Shown: positions 22,901-34,433 of the stretch, in pieces
Position numbering within the stretch: position 1 is the stretch's first letter
How the letters are laid out: the number at the start of each line of letters is the position of its first letter
NCBI GenBank assembly: GCA_963920575.1
Contig: OY986965.1
Coordinates: forward strand, 23,430,829 to 23,494,828
Length of the DNA: 64,000 bases
Source of the DNA: Narthecium ossifragum
Taxonomy: Eukaryota > Streptophyta > Magnoliopsida > Dioscoreales > Nartheciaceae
Reading direction: 5' to 3'
Notes under the pieces: model-generated
The model's database searches: none
Seen by the model: the letters and a program-made list of their open reading frames with translations, nothing else
Told to the model about the DNA's origin: nothing
Program-made: the position numbers and the translations under genes

Positions 22901-23356
22901 CTGCATGGAGCCTTGACGTTTACTGCACTATGAAGAGTAAACCATATGCACCCCTAATCAAACTCTATTTTACGGCCACAATGGCCAGCAGTTTCTTTAT
23001 AACTTCGTTTAAACTTTATGATATAGGAAGACTTTTGGACATTATAGTGCTCAGACTATGATGGTTCACAATGCCGAATTCTATTTGCCATTTAAGAGCA
23101 TAAAAACATGCTACGGCATCTAGCTAGTTCGGAATATTTCAGGCAGACATTAGAATCCAACAAAAATTGAACCTAGAGCACTGCATGTGTAAGACATAAC
23201 ATACATGTTCTGTTTGCACCATACTACCTATCGATATCTCTTATCGAGATACAAAATGGATAATAGTGCATTCCACATCTATGATCTATTGCCAGTCTAC
23301 CAATGTAAGGCATATCCTGGACTCAGCGAACCTATAACAACAGGTTATTCTATCTA
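22901..23356. other. Probable intron or 5' flank of the PPD6-like gene
   Basis: No exon with good splice sites recognised. Confidence 0.4.
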
Positions 23357-23935
23357 GGCCAAAAAGGAGTTTAGTACCATGTAGTTTCTCAGTTTTGTAG
23401 TTTAGTACCATGTACTTTAAAAATTATAAAAAAATGCTCCAAGTTACATAATAGTTGCAGTTTAGTACCCATCATCCGACGCCGTTACATATTTTAAAGC
23501 CAAAAAGCACTTTGGCACCTTGTAGTTTAAAATTTTTGCATTTTAGTACCATGTTATTTAAAAATTACAAAAAAATACATGAAGTTACAAAACTTGGAGC
23601 ATTTTTAACCTGGGTTTATACCTGGAGCATTTTTAACTTGAAGCATTTGTAGTTTAGTATCACGTTGTTTAAAAGTACATTGGATCCAAAATGACCAGTT
23701 TTGTAACTTCAGGCATTTTTTTGTAATTTTTAAACAACATGGTACTAAACTGCAAAAATTTTAAACTACAAGGTGCCAAAGTACTTTTTGGCCTTAAAAT
23801 ATATAACGGCGTCGGATGATGGGTACTAAACTGCAAATATTATGTAACTTGGAGCATTTTTTTTATAATTTTGAAAGTACGTGGTACTAAACTGCAAAAC
23901 TGAAAAACTACAGGATACTGAACTGCTTTTTGGCC
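23357..23935. mobile_element. Foldback Mutator-like MITE with 9-bp target duplication
   Basis: A long inverted repeat: 23357 to about 23600 and about 23695 to 23935 are reverse complements over more than 200 bp (left GGCCAAAAAG...CATCATCCGACGCCGTTA; right mirrors it). It is flanked by TTCTATCTA (23348-23356) and TTCTATTTA (23936-23944). The 9-bp length, with 8/9 match, points to Mutator. It has no transposase. If transcribed it would form a near-perfect hairpin. Confidence 0.85.
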
Positions 23936-24781
23936 TTCTATTTAAAAGAAGTCGAGAACTATCATTTGATAGTCGAGAACTTGCTACCAGCATTAGTAAT
24001 CCCATTTTTTGCAACTTGGAGAGGCTAACAAGCCACTAACCCATAGAGTTAAAGTACCAAGCCAACAAAAGGTTACAAATTCGTCAAGACTGCAACCAAT
24101 ATTATAGAGCATTACTTACATTAATCATCTATAATCTCCATCCCACTAACAATTAACACAATTATCATACCATTTCAATACGAAATATAATCTATTGACC
24201 TGTTGAACTTCTATTATTGACGTGGCATATAGTGACATTTAGATTAGATGCTTGTATAGGTTCATGCACTGCATGCATTAGAGGCATTTCAGGTTAGGCG
24301 TGGGTGATGGGTTATTCATCGATCCGAGGGCTCGGGTAGCTCAGAACTAGCTCTAGGGCCGACGATGGGTAGCAAGATCTAGGACGTGATTGTATTATTG
24401 AATCTTTATGGTTTCAATGATAATGTTTAGTTGGCTGCAATGATAATGTTATTGAGGTTTAGAGGTCGTCTCCTTTCTCCAAAGTCAAGTGCTAAGGATG
24501 GTTGTCGATGCATTCCCGACGTGGTCCCCAGGCATGCGAATCTTGCTGGGTAAGGGTGATCCTGCATGTAACTGTTCCGCTGCCTCTTGGTAACATGTTC
24601 AAGAAAGAGGTTTCATGACATGAGCTCTTGGGACATCGACGGGTTATGAGACCCATAGCATACCCTAGGCTTAGGCGGAGAAACGACACTGTTGTTGTTT
24701 CCTCCCTTTGTGTGTGACGTAGAATAGAACCCTACTGAGATTTGTTGCTCACTCCTACCTGGACTACTTTTATAGGTGCAG

Positions 24782-26733
24782 TGTCGCGCCACGACCCGCG
24801 AAAGCCCAACCAGGCCGGGGAACGCGAACCGGAACCTAACTAAATGCGAAAAATTTTGGTGAGTGTTCCCTCTAATCTACTGGTCTCCCTAAGCTATCCT
24901 CAAGCACCCTAATTAAAGGATATAATTACGGAAACCTCAATTAGATAGATACAAACCAAATAAAGATACAAGTCTCAAATTCCTCAAAGAGGGGAAATCA
25001 TTATACATCCACACTCACGTAGGAGGCTAACTATAACAAAAGGGGTCAGCTGGTGATCACCGCTCCTCAAACACCGCCAGACGCCGCCGCGCCGCCAAAC
25101 ACCTGCCCGGTAGGAGCCACAGAAGAGGAGCTAATGCCTACACCTGTAAAACACAGACCAGGTAGGAATGAGCAACTAAGCTCAACATGGAAACTACACT
25201 ACGACCCACACAAGGAAGAGGGAACACAACAGTGTCGCCCTCAAGCAAAGCCGGGGTGTATAACAGGGGCCCCATAACCCCACTGCGTGTCCCTGAGGGG
25301 CCTCAATCATGGTCTCCCAAACAAACGGGCCACATACTGGGTCACACTCAGTAAGGCAGGAAACCAACACTGTCGTCTCACAAGCAAGGAAACCGACACT
25401 GATAAGCGGGAACCGACACCGCTGAGTATGCACACCCTCTACCCAAGAGACATAGATAACTGGACCCCGGCTACATCTCAGCACCCAGCTCGAGGCCAAC
25501 ACGACCCCTCAACCTCAAATAATAGGTGTTCAAGTTAAGCCTATCATCAAGATCGACTGAACACTACCATCCAATCCTGGACCACGCTACCCAACCACGG
25601 TCCTAGGGCTAAATCCGAGCTTCCAAGACCTCGGGACAGCGACACTACGGATCGCCCACGCCCTAACATTATGCATCTAGTGCACAGTCGTATGCATTCT
25701 ATGAACACACGCAGGAAAATAAATAAGCATGCGACATATGTGATGATATAAAGCAGTGTCTACGCTCGGCACGCTGCTGGCCCGAGGTGGTGAGCAAGTA
25801 AGTCAAGAAACTGCGGCAATGGTAACACCACCAACTGCCAGCCAGCTCACAAAGGAAAAACCTACAATGAGATACAACCCCGACAAACACGGTTATCAAT
25901 ACAACATAACTATGCCCTCGACGCACGCCCGCATGTGAGGCTAAGGAAAGTATGAGGGCATCCATCCCGTTTATTCTACACATCCCGGGAGTCATCACTC
26001 TTTTGGTTCACCACTACCCGTCAATATGGGGCTAACATGCTTAACCATATATACAAGGTATAAAGCGATAAAGAAAACCCGTACATGCAAAGCCCCACAG
26101 TCAAGAATCAACGAAAACACCTTCATGTCACTAACATGATCGATCATTTCCAAGAAATGATCGATCTTCTTAGTGAACCAGAAGTTTCGTCCCAGTCAAG
26201 CTAAAAAGGATCGATCATCCGGGAGGGATGACCGGGAGAGATGATCGATCATCTTCGTGACCCGGGACCCCGTACATGCCAACCAAGAAAATGATAGATC
26301 AATCTCCACCAAATGATCGATCATGCATGGGCCAGGCATGACGTCCCAATGATGATCGATCATTCACCGCCTTATGAATTGATCCTTCATGACGAAGCAC
26401 CTTGACTTCATTGCACTAAATGATCGATCTTCGAGCAAGAAATGATCGATCATTTTCGTGCAGAAAGCTAGACTTGGGGTAGAACACAAGCCCAAGCTCG
26501 GATATTCCGATCTCGGGTCTACCTAACCGTTCTAATCAAATATTAACACAAACATGGTCAGCGTGTGCACACACGGGTGTGAAACAAACCGACAAAGCGT
26601 AATTTACCAAATTTCTCTTGCGATCCACAAAACAATATGATCCACCGGATCGTGCACTCGACGTGAAACAAGCAAACGAGCCACGGGTCGGACCCAGACG
26701 GTCGACCCAGGAGTAGAGGGATATGTCCTCACA
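24782..26733 (+). mobile_element. Solo LTR, family A (copy A2), with 5-bp target duplication
   Basis: Starts TGTCGCGCC, ends TGTCCTCACA and is 1952 bp. Perfect TGCAG duplications flank it at 24777-24781 and 26734-26738. It contains the family block at about 25130-25220 and an array of ATGATCGATCAT palindromes at 26138-26451. After the array comes GGATATTCCGATCTCGGGTC, near 26497. It inserted into an older reverse copy (A3). Confidence 0.87.
26138..26451. repeat. Palindrome array in A2 (ATGATCGATCAT type)
   Basis: GATCGATC-type cores start at 26138/26159, 26209/26243, 26293/26315, 26354/26376 and 26422/26444. Four of five doublets are spaced 21-22 bp. Successive doublets are about 61-84 bp apart. 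Flanks are often AT..AT, extending the dyad. Some cores are mutated (GATAGATC, GAATTGAT). Confidence 0.8.
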
Positions 26734-27030
26734 TGCAGACGTTAGCTCTTCTTCCGTAGTACCAGCTGGACAGACTTTCGGTGGTATAGTGACTTCAGGA
26801 GACTCTTGAGGATCCTGAGGTGTTGGTAGCTTCAACAGTTCCTTGTGTTGTAGATTACTTTGATAGATATATTAAATCTATAAATTCCCTCTTCGAGGAT
26901 TAGATGTTATGAATATGTATTCGAGGAGTAGATTGTATAATTCTGTGGTTTGTATAAGTTATGTAATCTTATTTACTCTGATGTTAATCTGGAACTGTTA
27001 TGGTTAGTAGTTTATTAGAAATTACTATGC

Positions 27031-28276
27031 TCCCCTCTGATAGAATTGTTCAAATTAATTGTATTCAAGTTTCCCAATGAGATTGATATGCACTATGTTC
27101 TCAAACAAGGACCGTGGTCGGTGAATGGCCTAATGTTGTCGTTGATATGTTGGGAGGAGGATTTCTATCATGAAGCATCGGATTTCACTAGAGCACCGGT
27201 TCGGCTTCGGATTCCCAAACTTCCATTCGAAAAGTTTGAAAGAGAGGCGGGTGTTGCAGATCATGGCGTCCATTGGCTTTCCATTGGAGTTCGATTTGGT
27301 AATGACAGATGCTACTCGAGGGAGATATGCGAGGGCCTATGTTGAAGTTGATATGAGTAAGCCTATTAGGAAGGGAGCACAGTATGTCCCCTTCATCTAT
27401 GAGCATATCACAATCTGCGAGAGATGTGTCCGAATTGGGCACCATGATAACCTGTAAGGCAAAGGTGGAGGAGATAGTTTTGCAGCAAAAGGAAAGTGTG
27501 GCTGTAGAGATGGTGGAGGATGTAGCTCCGGGGAAAGAGGTGAAGATGAATGCTGAACCAGTGAGTGAGGTGATGAAGAAAGGAGTGGATTTTTATGAAG
27601 ATTAGTGAAGAAGGGGACGACGTACCTATTGACCTCGCGGCACCGGGAGTGATTGTCCTTGTCGTCGTTGCGGACAGGTGGCACATTGTCCGGTGGGGAA
27701 GATTCAGGAATCGTGGTGGGAATCACAGTGGGTTGTGAAACGTGGGTACGCATACCCGGCATCTACGAGGCAACGCTCTGACATAGGAGGCTGGTACCAG
27801 GATAGTGGCCTGGGCGAGGTGCACACTGCGGAATCTGTTGACGAGGAGCAACGACCGTCCAAGGTTGGCGGGGGGGGGGGGGGGCGGTATGAGGACAAAG
27901 GAGGTGATCGTGGTAAGAGGCAGGCGGAGAATGAGACCAAAGAGGTGGACTGTAGTGAGGAAGGGTGGCGGCGCGACCCTAGAAAAGTGAGATGGGTGTT
28001 CTGCCCTGAGGACAGTTGTGATGTCCCTAGGCGTGGATGCGTTAGGGGGAGGGGCACCTAGAAGGCATAAGTAGTCTGGTAGTGAAGCTAGTGGCAATGG
28101 GCATGATGTGCCTAATGGGCCAGCCGAGAATAAAAAGTGGGGAATGGGCGGCCCATCTTGGGCTAGAGCAATTACGAATATGGGTCGATTTGAGCCCAGG
28201 AGAGTGGATCCTGTTATGCGGCCTAAGTTCAATGTAGTGGGGGGAGTGGTTCTCTTTAGTGAGGATGAAGTAGATG
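27031..28276 (+). pseudogene. LINE ORF1 fragment (DUF4283-like and zinc knuckle), decayed
   Basis: Frames at 27046-27345 and 27170-27457 together encode a typical plant L1 ORF1 N-terminal domain. It has FKFPNEIDMHYVLKQGPWSVNG, then WVQ-like LRIPKLPFE, YVEVDMSKPIRKGAQ, and a CxxC knuckle start (ICERCVRIGHH). At least one frameshift separates the pieces. Downstream, to about 28276, a Gly/Arg-rich region including a poly-G run (about 27877-27891) represents the decayed ORF1 C-terminus. A family A LTR (A5) cuts it at 28277. Confidence 0.75.
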
Positions 28277-28930
28277 TGTCACACCCCAACCCAGAAAACC
28301 TATTCAGTCCGGAGTGTGAGGGTTCCTAATTTATTCAATCCATTTGTGGTGCATTATATAACAATTATCACAACTGAAAAATTAAACAAATGATCTGGGG
28401 CTAAATCTGTAATATCCAATATTAAACCAAAAGTACTGATACAATATTATCAAAACTTCTCAAAGAGGGAAATTATACATTTAACATAATCCTCGAAGGA
28501 TATCTATATACAAAACTGCCAACAATACAGTAGATTTTCCAAAAACCTCAAACGCCTCTAGAAGTCGGCGCGCCATCAAAAGCTGATTCGCTAGGAGCTA
28601 CGAAAGCACTGGCGCCTGTACCTGCAAATGCGACCCGGGTAGGAGTGAGCACTAAGTTCAGCAGGATTTTGTTCTACGTCACACTGAAAGGAATGGAACA
28701 GTAAAGTCCCTGGTTCCATCTCCTCTCTATGGGAAAACACACGTTACGTCCACCGCCTACCCCTAGGGCACCCACCCTGATGACATTCATAGTCAACAGG
28801 TTTCCCCCACAAACAAAGCGCTCCAGCGCTGAAATAATAGGGGTAGGACCCAGGGTAATACGTAACTTCCCCCATCGCTATACTAAGAACATGACTGAAA
28901 CGGAACCCATGACGACCTCTATGAAGTTCT
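28277..28930 (+). mobile_element. Family A LTR, 5' part (copy A5), truncated
   Basis: Starts TGTCACACCCCAACCCAGAA with the family block at 28611-28692 (GTACCTGCAAATGCG, GGTAGGAGTGAGCA, TTCTACGTCACAC). It ends at a G run (28926-28937) next to Copia sequence. The 3' two thirds, including any palindrome array, are missing here. The 5-bp flank AGATG is not found at the end of the next family A copy, so pairing with copy A6 is unproven. Confidence 0.7.
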
Positions 28931-29380
28931 AAGAGGGGGGGGGGGGTTTCTCTTAGGCCTTGTATAATAAAATCAATTAAGGGAATCTAAATAGGAGGAG
29001 TCTAATTAAATCATATGCTTGCAAATGATAAGAGCAGAAAATACATTAAAGCAAGGATAGGAGATGAGAGTTAGAGAGATTGCACCATAATTTTTATAGT
29101 GGTTCGGCAAACATTGCCTACGTCCACTTCTCTCAAGGGCCTTCTTGAGGTTCCACTACTTGCAAGACCTCTTACAAGTTGTCCATCAATATTACGGGTG
29201 CTTGGAAACCTTACAATCTCTCCAAGCTCTATCTTGGATATTTCTCTCAAAGTCTATTTCACACTCGAAGTAGTTTTACAAAGGTTTAGCTCACTAATAA
29301 AGAGATAGAAACTTGCTAGAATATTATTACAATAATCCCTTAGCTCCCCCTAAGTCCCAACCAAGTTTGATGCAACTTCT

Positions 29381-29388
29381 CTTTTATA
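29381..29388 (-). promoter_or_regulatory. TATA box of the Copia LTR
   Basis: Minus-strand TATAAAAG, 88 bp downstream of the nearest palindrome core (29476). Confidence 0.5.
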
Positions 29389-29475
29389 GCTGAGCTTCAA
29401 AGCCCTCCAAATAGCCTCCCAACGGCTATTTTGTGCTCCTGCAATGGCTCTTTAACGGCTCTTTTCTGGGCTGGC

Positions 29476-29779
29476 GGTCGACCGTCGCATCGTCCGTGAC
29501 ATCATCCGCCAGGTTCTTCTTGAGCCACGGTCGATCCACGCATCGTCCGTGAAGCGTCACGGTCGACCGTCGCATCGACCGTGACATCGTCCGTCAGGCT
29601 CTGTTACGAAAACCGCTTCTCAGGGTAGATACCTCGTTCGACCGTCGCACCTCCAAGACATGGCCACATAGCCCACGGTCGATCGGTCCATCGACCGTCA
29701 AGCTCTTTTCCCATGAATAGCTCGTGCGGTCGATCCGTGCATCAATCGCCATAACCCACGATCGATCCATGCATCGACT
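29476..29779. repeat. Palindrome array in Copia LTR (ACGGTCGACCGT type)
   Basis: Cores of GGTCGACC/GGTCGATC followed 12 bp later by CATCGACC/CATCGTCC occur at 29476/29488/29500, 29529/29541, 29561/29573/29585, 29677/29689, 29728/29740 and 29760/29772. Between two groups lies GCTCTGTTACGAAAACCGCTT (about 29598), also found in Athila arrays. Confidence 0.8.
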
Positions 29780-29901
29780 GTCAGTACAAAAACACGTTAA
29801 TTATGATTTTAATGCTTTCCAAATTAAGGAATTCTAATATTAAACCATTGTTTTATCATCAAACATATATTGACATCATCGAAACAATATTAGGGCTAAC
29901 A

Positions 29902-30955
29902 ATGTCCCTCGTTTTGATGATTGCAACCTTTTAAATTGTGATGATAAATCTTGAAGGCTCCCTCTTAATTTATGCATCCATTTATCTCATAAAATATGTT
30001 CTAAAGTGAATTTCACTTAGGCATGCAAGTCATATGTCACTTAAAAGATATATCAGGCTTGATTATAAGTCAAAAGGTATGAAAATGCAAAATATGACAT
30101 ATGTACCTCTTGGTATATAGAAACATGAGACATGATATTTGAGCATGAATTATATTCTCATGAAATCTCCAGTAAATATAAACAAATTCTTTAAACATCA
30201 AAAGGTTTCAAGTATGTAGAATATAAAGTTTCAAGAACTTGAACTTTCAAATACAAAATGATATCACAATATTTCTCCCTCTTTGACATCGTCAAAAAGA
30301 ATTGGTGGAGGGGGAAGAAAAATCACAGATAATCATAACAATTTCTTAACAAAAGAAGGTTTTAAAATCAGAATTGATACCAATTTCAAAGTTTAAATTT
30401 AAGGTTTAAAATTTTATCAACCAAGATACCAAAAGAGGATTTACAATTAAAAGGGATGAAAAGTTATCAGTTCTTAAAATAAAGACTTTCTTAAAACATT
30501 TTAAAAACATGAATAAACAACGGTGGAATAATAAGATTTAATGGAGGACACATATAAAAAATTAAAGCATACCTCCATTTACCTTTGATAGTAAATTGTT
30601 ATCCACCTTCAAATACCTTAAGCCTCCATTTGTCAATTTTATTTTCTTTTTCTCCGAATGCAGTTAAACAAACATTTGCAGTTTCTTCTTCTTCTTCTTC
30701 TTCGGAGGTGGAGGTCAAGTCACTTTCTTCCTTGGCCTTCTTCTTCTTCTTTGAGCATTTCTTAAGCTTTGGACATTCCGACATGTAATGTCCGGGCTTC
30801 CTACACTCATAACAAGTAATTTTATTTAAGTAAGAAGAGGAGTTCCTTTTTCACCTTTGGGATTTTTCTTTCCTTGATGTTTGATGATTCGTTGGATTCT
30901 TCTTGTGATCTTTTGCATCTCCTCAACTCTATTATCATTAACAACATATCTATAT
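29902..30955 (-). pseudogene. Copia internal remnant: gag zinc knuckle and 3' untranslated region
   Basis: On the minus strand, about 30840-30770 encode a CCHC knuckle (CYECRKPGHYMSEC), followed by a Lys-rich and Ser/Glu-rich tail (KKKKKAKEESDL, EEEEEEE) to a stop near 30599. This is the Copia gag C-terminus. Upstream gag residues are frameshifted. All pro, int, RT and RNase H are missing between the gag and the 3' end, so the copy carries a large internal deletion. A pyrimidine/purine phrase CTCCCTCTTTGACATCGTC (about 30274) resembles the 3' region of SIRE elements. Confidence 0.7.
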
Positions 30956-30960
30956 GATCA

Positions 30961-31753
30961 TGTCCAGAAAGAAATACAAGTATCAAACTAGAAAAATACA
31001 GAAAAGCTACACTAAAGTTTCGTGAGATCCCTAGTACAAAATTTAGCTACTCATCTTAGAGATGGGATCGATAGAGTCGATGAAGAATGATTGGGATCCA
31101 TGCCGCATCCCCGTCTTCTCTTTTCTCCCTCAACAAACGTCCAAAAGAAAGGCCCACAATTCGGATTAAATAACCAAATATATAGGGGAACTCCAAAAAC
31201 TAGGGTTTTAGTTGAGTTGGACTCTTAATGCAGCTCGGATTTCCTGACTCAATCCTGACAGCCTTTTCCGGTCGCAACTGGTTCCAACTTGTCCAGAATT
31301 TGAAAATGCGTCCAACATAAAAGATGTAAATTAGGAAGTCTTCTATCAGATCCCAAAGATTTCGTAATATTTAGGGTTATCTGCAATATTTGGTGAATAT
31401 TCGGTTGAACATCGACGGACCAATTTCCAGCATCTGTACATCTTTATATTCTTCCAAACTGGTATTAATCTAACAGGAATTTCGTAAAGTGTTCAATATG
31501 AAAGTTGTACGTCTTGATGTCTCCTAGATGTCCTCCAAATTTTAGAATATGTGGACTTATGAAGAATATCTGGGGAATATTCTCCTGACAATTGACAAAG
31601 CAGCGTATTTCTAGCATATTAACCTTTTTCTGTAATTTCTTGCTTAAATATTCATTAAACCTGAAATCAATTAACAAACTATCAAATACAAACACTCTAG
31701 GCCTAACAAAGGTAATTTAAAGGGTTTAATTATAAATATTTAGTGACTTATCA
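30961..31753 (-). mobile_element. Athila 3' LTR, truncated (copy B6)
   Basis: Minus-strand LTR begins TGATAAGTCACTAAATATTT at 31753 directly after the polypurine tract. It shares phrases with the other Athila LTRs (GGAAGTCTTCTATCAGATCCCAAAG region, GATGAGTAGCTAA). It is only about 790 bp and is cut off near 30961 by Copia sequence. It lacks a well-formed palindrome array. Confidence 0.7.
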
Positions 31754-31772
31754 CACCCCCAAACTTACACTT
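31754..31772 (-). promoter_or_regulatory. Athila polypurine tract
   Basis: Minus-strand GTGTAAGTTTGGGGGTG immediately precedes the TGATAAG start of the LTR. This is the second-strand priming site typical of Athila elements. Confidence 0.7.
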
Positions 31773-33460
31773 TGCTAGTCCTCCAGCAAAGAAAAGATAA
31801 AAAAAAACAATAAATCTAACTAGCCTCTTTCGTAGGTCTCACGATTGCACTTAACATGTGCAACAAGCCTTTAAACCCCTGGGTTACCCCAGTGGAGGAG
31901 TAATAGTCTCCTGAGGGTTTTCAGGGATGATACCCACAAACTTCTATACATTCCCTTGAATATATCATTAGAAATCAATTGTAATATTCATCAACTCTAA
32001 TGCATGAAATAGAAATAATATCCATGAATAAACCTTTCAACTCGTAGTCACATAAAAATATAGTAAATTAAAACATGTCACAACATATTTCCAATACTTC
32101 AACATATTTAATCATGATTAGAAATAGCTTTAACACTCCTGTGTGTGGATGGGGTTTCACATGCTTCAAAGCATTAATTATATTTAAATACTTCAACTAT
32201 TTAAGATCATAATCCTATTCAAGCACATATTTTCCACTTATCACATAGCAATCTCTGCTTTTAATTTTTAATTCTTAATTTTTTTTTGTATGAGATGTGC
32301 AATATTATGATCTCTTAAGCTTTCTTCGTGGTCCATGTAACGAGGTTCAAGCTAATGACTCCCAAACCAGGTGGCTTTAGGGCAGTAAGTGTACAACACC
32401 CTTCAGACTCTAATGCTCAAATTATGAAGGCTAAAAATCATAATTAGTCATATTTTTTAGGAAATTCAACCGTTTTACACGAACACCATGTTGGTCAGGC
32501 ACACTACTCGGTTACTAAGCTGAAAATCCCTTTTTTTATACATAATATTTTATATATTCTGAAAATTGCATGTGTTCATGTATTTTCTATGACATGACAT
32601 AAAACTGTAAATCTATCATAGTATCATGCTTAGAATCTAATATCAACTCTTAACATGTGAAAGTGAATATGTGCATTAGAATATGTCAAGTTATCCTTAA
32701 ATCATAGTAAAAGTGTTAAAGTATAGAAATATATCTTGCATAGCAAAAATTTACTATCCCTTATATGACATACAAGTATTAGAGTAATTCATAAGATAAA
32801 TTTGTAAACATGCATCTTTATCAATAAATATCATAATTTCATTCTTTTGACATAATTCAAGGGATGTATAATATATACTTAAAAAAAATAAGCAGTAAAT
32901 TTAAATTCCTAGAATTCTACCCCCCAACTTTAATGTAATTGTCCCCAATTACACTAAGTTATAAAAATAAAGTAAGGAATAAATGATATAGATAACCATA
33001 ATATCGCGCCATATGTAGTTGGCTCGTATGCAATACGATCACCACACCGCCCACATAACAGAAATGTCGCCACTTTGAAGAAATTCATGTCTCTAAAGGA
33101 TACTAAAATAATAAAACCATAAAAATTGCCATCAAACATAAGAGACATATAAAAAGCAAAAATAATATTCCCTGATCGGTGTACGGATTAATCGCCCACT
33201 ACTGGTTTCCACAGGAAAACCTGCCATAAAAGGACATTTCCAAAAGATCAAATATAAGTGTATTTATTGAATATAGAAACTTTGAGGATCAGTCATCTAC
33301 ATGATTCAAAATATGCACGAAATTCCAAAAAGAAAAAAAAGAAAGACTCACTATACGAGCATCCCTACTGCAAACCATATCACCACGATAAAATAAAAGA
33401 AAACCCAGATAAGCAATATCTAATAAAATAGTCCTAAAGAAACCAATTTAGCAAAACTCC
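31773..33460. other. Athila internal 3' non-coding region
   Basis: AT-rich, without long frames. It lies between the degenerate 3' ORF and the polypurine tract of the minus-strand Athila copy. Confidence 0.55.
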
Positions 33461-33976
33461 TCATTCATCATCCAACTCGTCCTCGCTGTCGTCTTCCTCA
33501 GAATCATAGTCACTAGGCATCGGGGTCAGCGGACGGTTAGGGTCATCCGAGGCATATGGTGACTCAGGAGGCATCAGAAGAGAAGGGTCAATGAGGGAAC
33601 ATGGAGGCACTACGATTATTGAACCGCCGGGACTCTGGAAGGATACCCAAGGATCATCAAGGTCTGAAGGATGCTCAATATCATATACGATGCGGGCAAA
33701 CAAATCCGCAGGAGGTAACGGCCCGTAGAACTCAACACCAGCGGGGTATGCATAAGAGGAATCATTAGGTGCAGCGGATTCAGAAATTACTCTAGGTGGA
33801 AAGCATAAGACCGTTGGTGGCGATGGTGGTGTCGGGGAATCGGCAGTGCTCATCGAGTCATCGTCTGAGGAGAACCACGACGCCTACGACAGTGGAGATC
33901 CAGGTGTGAACTTGGACATCGGGGAGTGGGGCGGACTATCATCAGAAGAGTAGGAGGATTGGCTCGAGCGAGACAT
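33461..33976 (-). pseudogene. Athila 3' ORF (post-pol, env position), degenerate
   Basis: From ATG at 33976 the frame begins MSRSSQSSYSSDDSPPHSP. It meets a stop near 33890 after an apparent frameshift and resumes as a 130-residue frame (33853-33461). That frame is Pro/Ser-rich with an acidic tail (SDYDSEEDDSEDELDDE). It sits between pol and the polypurine tract, where Athila elements often carry an extra ORF. I see no transmembrane helix or known domain, and homology to envelope-like proteins is not evident. TATA-like DNA (34326-34337) and a palindrome array (34434-34810) lie upstream on the same strand. Confidence 0.45.
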
Positions 33977-34433
33977 ATCGAAATTTGGTGATCTGGCTAG
34001 GCCTGACGAGGGCCGCAATGCGTGTCTGTGAAGAATTGAGCGAAAACTTGTCGCAGGGCACGATAAAGGAACAGAGTGAGGCTCGGGTGGAAACAGCGAA
34101 GCACACTAGTGGCAAAAGAGAAGATGCCGAGGAGAGTAAAGGATGAGACCATAAAGTTGGAAGAGGAACGGAGTGAGGAAGGCGGTGGCCTGGGTGATGG
34201 AAGAGGTGATCGATGATGGTCGGAAGGGAGGAAGATGAAGGAATAGAGCATGAAGGAAGGAAGATACCGGTCGATCGACAGAGAGATCGAAGTGCAAGAG
34301 ATGAGATAGGAAGTCAGAAATGTGTGGATTTAAATAGAGGATGAACTAAATTTTGAGTTAGAGTAGGAAAACGAGTAGGATTAGATTTACATACAATGAT
34401 AGATGCGATCTAGCAGAAAAAAAATATCATTGG

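Larger units (their letters stand above)
24200..27030 (-). mobile_element. Family A LTR, reverse copy A3, split by A2 and truncated at both ends
   Basis: The parts about 24200-24781 and 26739-27030 join across the A2 insertion and correspond, in reverse complement, to the conserved family A block. Left part: GTGTGACGTAGAATAGAACCC, then TTGCTCACTCCTACCTGG and ATAGGTGCAG. Right part: ACGTTAGCTCTTCTTCC and onward, matching copy A4 near 41640-41770. The terminal TGTCAC start is missing on the right, and the left side fades out. Confidence 0.7.
28940..29901 (-). mobile_element. Copia (SIRE/Maximus-like) 3' LTR
   Basis: On the minus strand the LTR starts TGTTAGCCCTAATATTG at 29901, directly after a purine-rich CATCAAAACGAGGGACAT, the layout at the 3' end of SIRE-type Copia elements. 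Phrases such as GTGGTTCGGCAAACATTGCCTACG (about 29098-29121) are typical of Copia LTRs. A TATA box (TATAAAAG) lies at 29388-29381. A GGTCGACC array lies upstream of it at 29476-29779. The left end is not precisely defined. Confidence 0.65.

Noticed and set aside
27678..28289. Several overlapping frames on both strands
   Set aside because: Gly/Arg or Pro/Ser-rich shadows of the decayed LINE ORF1 tail.
33997..34297. Minus-strand frames of 63-84 codons
   Set aside because: Lie in the leader region before the Athila 3' ORF, with no motif or consistent frame.
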